Below, one piece after another: positions 61,901 to 64,000 of a stretch of 64,000 nt of DNA (within the stretch, counting starts at the first letter, position 1; every line of letters begins with the position of its first letter). The notes under the pieces were generated by a model. The model was not told where the DNA came from. It was given only the letters and a program-made list of their open reading frames with translations, and did no database searches. A program made the translations under genes and the position numbers. The DNA is taken from assembly GCA_964035575.1 (NCBI GenBank), contig OZ037892.1, forward strand, positions 1,292,889 through 1,356,888, given 5' to 3'. The stretch is from Rhynchopus sp. YZ270_cl-10 (lineage: Eukaryota > Euglenozoa > Diplonemea > Diplonemida > Diplonemidae).

Positions 61901-63046
61901 GCTGTTGCTGCTGCTATCGCTGGTACTGTTGTTGTTGCTGTTGCTGTATCTACTGCTAATGTTGCTGTTGTTGCTGCTGTTGTAGCCTCCGATGGTGTTG
62001 CTGCTGGCGCTGCTTCTGGTGCTGCCGCTGGTGCTGCTGTTGTTGCGGTTGCTGTTGCTGCTGCTGTTGCTGGGGCTGTTGCTGGGGATGTTGTGGGTGT
62101 GGCTTCTGCTGTGCTGTACGTCTAAATAGCTGCATACACCCGTATCACACCGCACACCTGACTCTCCACCTCTACACCTACACCAGTGTCTGCTGCTGTA
62201 GCTGGAGTTGTTGTTGTTGCTGCTATCAAAGCTGCAGCCGCTTGGGCTGTTGGGCACCAAAGGCCTCTTTTTGGGGTAATAATGGGGGGGAATGGGGAGG
62301 CTGTTGCTGCTGGTGCTGCGGATGCTGATTCTGCTGGTGCTGCTGTTGTTGCTGTTGGTGTTGCCATTGCTGTTGTTCTTGCTGCTGGTGCTGCGGTTGC
62401 TGATTCCGCTGGTGCTGCTGTTGTTGCTGTTGGTGTTGCCATTGCTGTTGTTCTTGCTGCTGGTGCTGCGGTTGCTGATTCCGCTGGTGCTGCTGTTGTT
62501 GCTGTTGGTGTTGCCATTGCTGTTGTTGCTGACGATGATGTTCTTGCTGCAGCCGTTGCAGTTGCTGAAGTTGGGGCTGTTGCTGTTGCTCTTGCTGCAG
62601 TAGTTGCCGTTGCTGTTGTTGCTGATGTTGAAGCTCTTGTTGCGACCGTTGCAGTTGCTGTAGGTGGAGCTGATGCTGTTGCTCTTGCTGCTGTTGCTGA
62701 GGCAGTTGCTGTTGAGGTTGCTCTTGCTGCAGCCGTTGCAGTTGCTGTAATTGGTGCTATTGCTGTTGTTCTTGCTGCTCTTACTGTAGCAGTTGTAGCT
62801 GCTGTTGTTGCTGTTGTTGCTGTTGTTGCTGTTGTTGCTGTTGTTGCTGTTGTTGCTGTTGTTGCTGTTGTTGCTGTTGTTGCTGTTGTTGCTGTTGTTG
62901 CTGTTGATGTTGCTCTTGTTGTAACCGTTGCAGTTGCTGTAGGTGGAGCTGATGCTGTTGTTCTTGCTGCTGTTGCTGTAGCAGTTGCTGTTGTTGCTGC
63001 CCACCACCAACACACATAGCACCCCCAGAAGGGCCTTCCTCCGCAT
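52982..63046 (-). CDS. Giant retroelement polyprotein (OTU-RT-RLE-OTU)
   Basis: 3354 aa in one frame with no internal stop. Residues 1-17 are hydrophobic; 18-450 are Ser/Asn-rich, encoded by CAG/CAA-type repeats, so translation might instead begin at Met464. A hydrophobic segment follows near 660-690. An OTU-like domain spans about 765-890 (TDCGLLAIHASG with Cys769, LCDGHYEAI with His887). A C2H2 finger lies at 945-985 (CPVEGC, HLRIH). Reverse transcriptase occupies about 1285-1540, with motif A KVDYHNAFN (Asp1373), motif B GVQQGDPLGP (1423-1432), the catalytic YLDD (1458-1461) and FLGIPIG. A CKGC...H...C finger begins at Cys1780 and leads into a restriction-like endonuclease (KRPAD with Asp1844, ALDFTV with Asp1860). 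A C4-type finger lies near 2275-2310. A second OTU domain runs about 2450-2575 (GDCLFDAVS with Cys2455, WGDLLLVSGL, SGHFERF with His2572), then a Cys cluster near 2611-2640. An intact frame suggests recent activity. Confidence 0.85.
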   Translation of the reverse strand: MRRKALLGVLCVLVVGSNNSNCYSNSSKNNSISSTYSNCNGYNKSNINSNNSNNSNNSNNSNNSNNSNNSNNSNNSNNSNNSSYNCYSKSSKNNSNSTNYSNCNGCSKSNLNSNCLSNSSKSNSISSTYSNCNGRNKSFNISNNSNGNYCSKSNSNSPNFSNCNGCSKNIIVSNNSNGNTNSNNSSTSGISNRSTSSKNNSNGNTNSNNSSTSGISNRSTSSKNNSNGNTNSNNSSTSRISIRSTSSNSLPIPPHYYPKKRPLVPNSPSGCSFDSSNNNNSSYSSRHWCRCRGGESGVRCDTGVCSYLDVQHSRSHTHNIPSNSPSNSSSNSNRNNSSTSGSTRSSASSNTIGGYNSSNNSNISSRYSNSNNNSTSDSSSNSSNRNNSSNSSTSGSTGSSTSSNTNSSTSSYSNSSSSSNSRCSNNNIYSNSNCNSSNIISSNYNSKTNSGGGDNTLGGGERGMLAFGDSLAGREGQNGCVTLRVWGTVLTPYVLMGRAVHGLGFDWWSILWERLSSLRRPDPRWVAEAPEWGVFVSFAVLDLWKDRRAPTLSHYILWLMRRRTRRTRRGHRSLNWIKTQAGKLRRRKAHTRPPSPVARLLLSALCRVRWEWRLLRFAVSLVGSAIQVDGPLLWIGMSLLVLLSLLWRAVTPWDLRPSPADPKHPTSVSPSAWTGGCANGNAPAYEVEDEDACWDDEVMEGDDDWAWNRGDEEDEDWDFPEVFIPHDQLCGGCADATSSTAYEAEAQEVDTMLVKYRARRVANSHITDCGLLAIHASGWRSATPDFSADRKDIGDMAVKLEREMRSILQSGEALTRWIDGIRGSAKVDHLALRLFALRRDINIVVVQAGENPVVLIAPGSMNITNAQQRAAEVSRRTTVAIALCDGHYEAIRPTEEEGDVRDVSSALLRVADRATLNPLDLDQRPLPTSNPSGEALELCLGKPEEDFCFCPVEGCKRGIIAQTDVNSFTREGLLAHLRIHASQKEYIPEHILSFFGFKRCVSEECPTLLKKSQSACRSCTHLMKKAPLPGIEERLTHARCPEGMPSLDMLGTTRLKMKGTCPPDLLHRYTLIFQRVLQEILVHQDKRAWTKLAFFFTVLHRDRGGGRAGSQDAKRRCYNSWRQDLDWWDAGEWADMWEKALSEVQARPKWTPGDTVEARQKRSRAKTAAGLPGQALSALTSDGLAPHGPDTLAKLKGKHPTAAPPTASASSPLRNTSGPADFTPKEVLAAISSMPRATAGGPSNLTGSLLRTLCNQKHTPGTLAALSAVLSSLAQGKARREVAPFFAGAKLVALRKVSKGKPDDVRPIAVGGVLRRLVGKILANRLRKRAAEIFRKGNQVGVSTPRGSEAATTMIAQYAKRHDGQDKVILKVDYHNAFNTVDRSTFLDAVEKHIPEISPWVRWCYGGHTSLFYGEDILTSQTGVQQGDPLGPVLFSLAIADMTEKLKANKALDGSIWYLDDGCIRGSPEAVKAAYDALVVSSKQVGLKVNSSKCELVTLRGDSAADLRDRGFVICDEPGSPGFTLHQKNFDFLGIPIGTAEHCRKYMQRKLDESKRNLEALKDLKDSQHAFYILRFCEGFCKMVFYMRGISCVDLGEDYLRDFDAEVDKCLATILHDEHGTIPELARLQAALPIAIGGLGVRRTADHWPAAVLASQAGCFKLATQLDPNFEWDQSRWKNAAEAFNRRVAVSHHIDGDVKPSKLLVQQELSSAIVDHQAAELKRRCSSERDRARLLSLQLPLSGTWLTAAPTPPNTIRSDYFAGAMRFRLGVAIHKPNSVCKGCNPKGGRMDAFGDHTFACASMGCRTDRHDALKHAFALICEAAGLNPSVEKNLGFESGKRPADVYLPLGIYETSARALDFTVAAPTLPTYVHRAAQHREYAAKVAGEGKRKKHAEDCKSADVLFSPMVFEAFGGASEECNRVISQVAGLAGVADPGGDSPTETRLRERLSCAYQATVGKSFRARGVLCTDIGQHVPHCADAGQGPSEEMLQQMDSDYLHGSADNLPNREPSVEVVDDDDEDESSEPRAFFAMPEKKVGGVAYRVNPIRVNQTIVGETPEDCWNSLRSMADGRCPKAETQAARLGLTHPPRFEILRGDSGFDALLAACSTELKRNLKLEDTSTGSKHLDLRRRAVKKISSDRPDLVACIPISAKSWMEHMGSQSSDRSDARTWVDEVALAGAGEVLECTIVLIGSHMRPRILTPTRPAKEVLFLLVDTVDDSADWFCSPLFVSDPGLKSEILSMEPTPAPKSRCKSDVMMDRVPTVPAPGVVFDQCRRCFSPFDSGETHYKCTEGCGRKVCVGCARDSPFCPASQAGLVDILRGNKRGDSSDTHSPPDPQGARSEDVQMEEVKEEGDSHCPEDVNMEGAEEECHPSARTHQKGAERSRSPPIPSSEPTTDARMDDSGDLFLQHVRHLAQNTNVSATSLFFSDIPWERLLELMGARARDPFTIGDCLFDAVSASFPSSARISSATLRQIAVAQVLRDSDLRSLTGGHRSWAMRKLQAGCTDPSTWGDLLLVSGLSRALNVTFVLFCAPLHGSANPGSCPHVIAPRGVSCGVIGLTYTGVVSGHFERFILNADTAQAFCEVQRHSSSGGPCAWKLFTGSFRCGMCKVEGASADDSFMSCTCCCTTSCLTCAVGAKCSGPSVPMDSHPAGPQGIRAYENPLDGNTPDPLALARVHAAETTVVRQWWAVRTELKVCFKRNEALAVGESAEERRNALEHLKEECAREEAEDMLALANQQASEVQVKMEETSETDIPQSTPQEQQVPSSAAEAQTGETPVRHPAPHDETPPMPPSSRGDWEQADTLMQDMHETDASPQPVTPPCFAAEPEDRESGFEGGVEGDVPPEEGEELRRRSAERRRLSEERQKQEREATEVLLRRARSESASRFVSAKAKSSEQRRETMQEKAMGVRSPAGAQPGSAKTSELTKAGALNRRQAQSLTASQRREESRQRFRLGFASCEEQEAEGRRNIGNEESMQGRETILLHATSERCLLLLRDAERSHGDLRDEEDMAFSKLCTASCLLPQAFLPRAAPSTGEDKKPGTAKPGTAKQGIELGDTQTRRKGVSQARVTTERDNRVRKARQSTPAVENPKADAETPTDSFRLDDVEGEARQKVEEIARKLQWGYTVSKGGFYPCLSMGQPVMRNVQQWVEAFHHRQGAVDTRLGTEGCFWAFREWLHTWKALNWEAPEAAKKKIRSTLDCLNRAMSDSSFRDRANDWDPTVTVSLALDPGSRGRDPDGVDATTAPATTSQTGSGHTAPSAHPSATSCSAEPTSPFGRRYTAAEVMMESDEESPIAAAQSTSDSSTASAAMNAQTGSGHTAPSAHPSATSCAAACSIDVDAVDEDFQ
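61685..63005 (-). repeat. Trinucleotide-rich tract (CAG/CAA type)
   Basis: About 1.3 kb of CAGCAACAG-like repeats on the - strand, with a pure block at about 62795-62905 (period 9). All frames are open: the retroelement frame gives Ser/Asn, another gives poly(Gln), and the + strand gives Ala/Val or Leu runs. Confidence 0.9.
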
Positions 63047-63412
63047 ATTTTTTTTTCTCCTTTGTGAAAAAGGAAAACAAGTTGGAAAATAAAGGGCAAG
63101 AAAAAGGAGAAAAAAGCACTCAGACTGAACTGGCTTCTAAGCTCAGAGTGAGCAAAAATAAGCCTCAGAAACTGAGACCAGGTCTGCACGTTCTTCTGTG
63201 CTGCTTCGTGGTGACAGGGACGCCTCGTGTAGGCGAGCACAGGGACTACCTGGGAAGAAAGCAGAACCGTTCCAGGGGTTCGTCTGGGTCTTCTAGCTCT
63301 TTCACAAGAGAATGCCTAGACGGCTTCTGGGGGAGGGTCTTTGGGCAGGTAGTGAGGGTTGTGTAGAAAAACAAAAAGAAAATGTGTATAAAAAACGTGT
63401 CCCCTTATGTGG
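63047..63412 (-). other. Sequence upstream of the giant frame
   Basis: About 370 bp between the start codon and the retroelement fragment at 63413. A T/C-rich stretch with TCTCC lies just before the ATG on the - strand. No gene seen. It may be the 5' untranslated region of the element. Confidence 0.5.
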
Positions 63413-63640
63413 GACTTCACCCTCAACCCCACCCTCGAAGCCCGATTCCCTATCCTCAGGTTCCTCGGCAAAGCGGGGTGGCGTCACCGGCTGGGGAGAA
63501 GCGTCAGTCTGGTGCAGGTCTTGCATCGTAGCGCCAGCCTGCTCCCAATCTCCTTGAGAAGAGGGCGGCATAGGAGGAGTCTCATCAGGGTGTGCAGGGT
63601 GACGGACCGGTGTCGCTCCTGTCTGAGTCTGATCCACATC
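63413..63640 (-). mobile_element. Internal fragment of another retroelement copy
   Basis: About 228 bp, closely matching 54510-54715 of the giant frame. On the - strand both read TPVRHPA..., DETPPMPPSS, TDASPQPVTPP and EDRESGFEGGVEG. The ends are abrupt, and it sits next to the minisatellite. Confidence 0.8.
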
Positions 63641-63737
63641 CATCTCCTCCTCCTTGACCCCGGCTTGGCGCATCTCAGCCTCATGGCGCTTCACCATCTC
63701 AGCTACCTCCAGTTCCTCTTCCCTTTCCCATTGGTCT

Positions 63738-64000
63738 GCAAGGATGCTGTGCAAGGATGCTGTGCAAGGATGCTGTGCAAGGATGCTGTGCAAGGATGCT
63801 GTGCAAGGATGCTGTGCAAGGATGCTGTGCAAGGATGCTGTGCAAGGATGCTGTGCAAGGATGCTGTGCAAGGATGCTGTGCAAGGATGCTGTGCAAGGA
63901 TGCTGTGCAAGGATGGATGCTGTGCAAGGATGCTGTGCAAGGATGCTGTGCAAGGATGCTGTGCAAGGATGCTGTGCAAGGATGCTGTGCAAGGATGCTG
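63738..64000 (-). repeat. 13-bp minisatellite, inverted array
   Basis: About 20 copies of AGCATCCTTGCAC on the - strand, running off the window, with one 4-bp insertion near 63909. Same unit as 50838-51253 in the opposite orientation. On the - strand an open frame continues from it into the retroelement fragment. Confidence 0.95.

Noticed and set aside
62186-63019. 277-codon + strand Ala/Val-rich frame
   Set aside because: It is only the complementary reading of the CAG/CAA-type repeat.
52982-63240. LTR-retrotransposon interpretation of the giant element
   Set aside because: No aspartic protease, RNase H or integrase motifs and no direct terminal repeats. The RT is followed by a restriction-like endonuclease and the 3' end is A-rich, as in non-LTR elements.
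1-64000. tRNA, rRNA or spliced-leader RNA genes
   Set aside because: I looked for B-box-like GGTTCGAATCC text, conserved rRNA segments and short leader-plus-donor genes on both strands and saw none convincing.

Overview
The window looks like nuclear DNA of a flagellated eukaryotic microbe. Supporting signs are a 40S ribosomal protein S3 gene with a short GT-AG intron, a protein matching the ciliary doublet protein CFAP161, several secreted or type I membrane proteins, GC-rich coding blocks in T-rich spacers, and abundant simple repeats and mobile elements. Every credible host gene from 638 to 48578 is on the + strand. Almost every start codon lies a short distance downstream of a polypyrimidine tract ending in AG. 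One-way gene order plus a 3' splice site in front of each gene is what spliced-leader trans-splicing of polycistronic RNA produces in Euglenozoa. Because short cis introns (47-206 nt) are also present, a diplonemid-like euglenozoan is my best guess. This is inference: no spliced-leader gene lies in the window.

Layout. 0.6-13.5 kb: a tandem duplication of a secretory, multi-pass membrane protein gene (638 and 8237) and its long 3' flank; a broken tyrosine-recombinase gene sits at the junction. 13.5-26.8 kb: two UBL-WD40 family genes, two hypothetical intron-containing genes, a 101-aa hypothetical, a cysteine-rich type I membrane protein and a 650-aa membrane protein. 26.8-30.3 kb: an island of nested inverted-repeat elements, including a 488-bp element with a clean 5-bp target duplication. 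30.3-42.5 kb: a CFAP161-calcyphosin fusion, a small type I membrane protein, RPS3, a 1969-aa three-exon protein with B-box-like zinc fingers, and a third UBL-WD40 gene. 44-49 kb: two almost identical secreted sulfatase genes in tandem. 50-51.3 kb: a frameshifted membrane-protein pseudogene running into a 32-copy 13-bp minisatellite.

51.3-64 kb: a very large non-LTR retroelement on the - strand. Its single uninterrupted 3354-codon frame carries an N-terminal Ser/Asn-rich tract encoded by a trinucleotide repeat, a hydrophobic segment, an OTU-like domain, a C2H2 finger, reverse transcriptase (YLDD), a CCHC-type finger with a restriction-like endonuclease, a C4-type finger, a second OTU protease domain and another cysteine-rich cluster. 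Its 5' region is mirrored by a + strand fragment at 50.8-51.7 kb.

The least expected features are the double-OTU retroelement; a family of short, strand-specific intergenic hairpins whose stems vary in compensating pairs; the inverted-repeat island with recombinase debris; and the fused CFAP161-calcyphosin protein. No tRNA, rRNA, CRISPR or organellar genes were seen.
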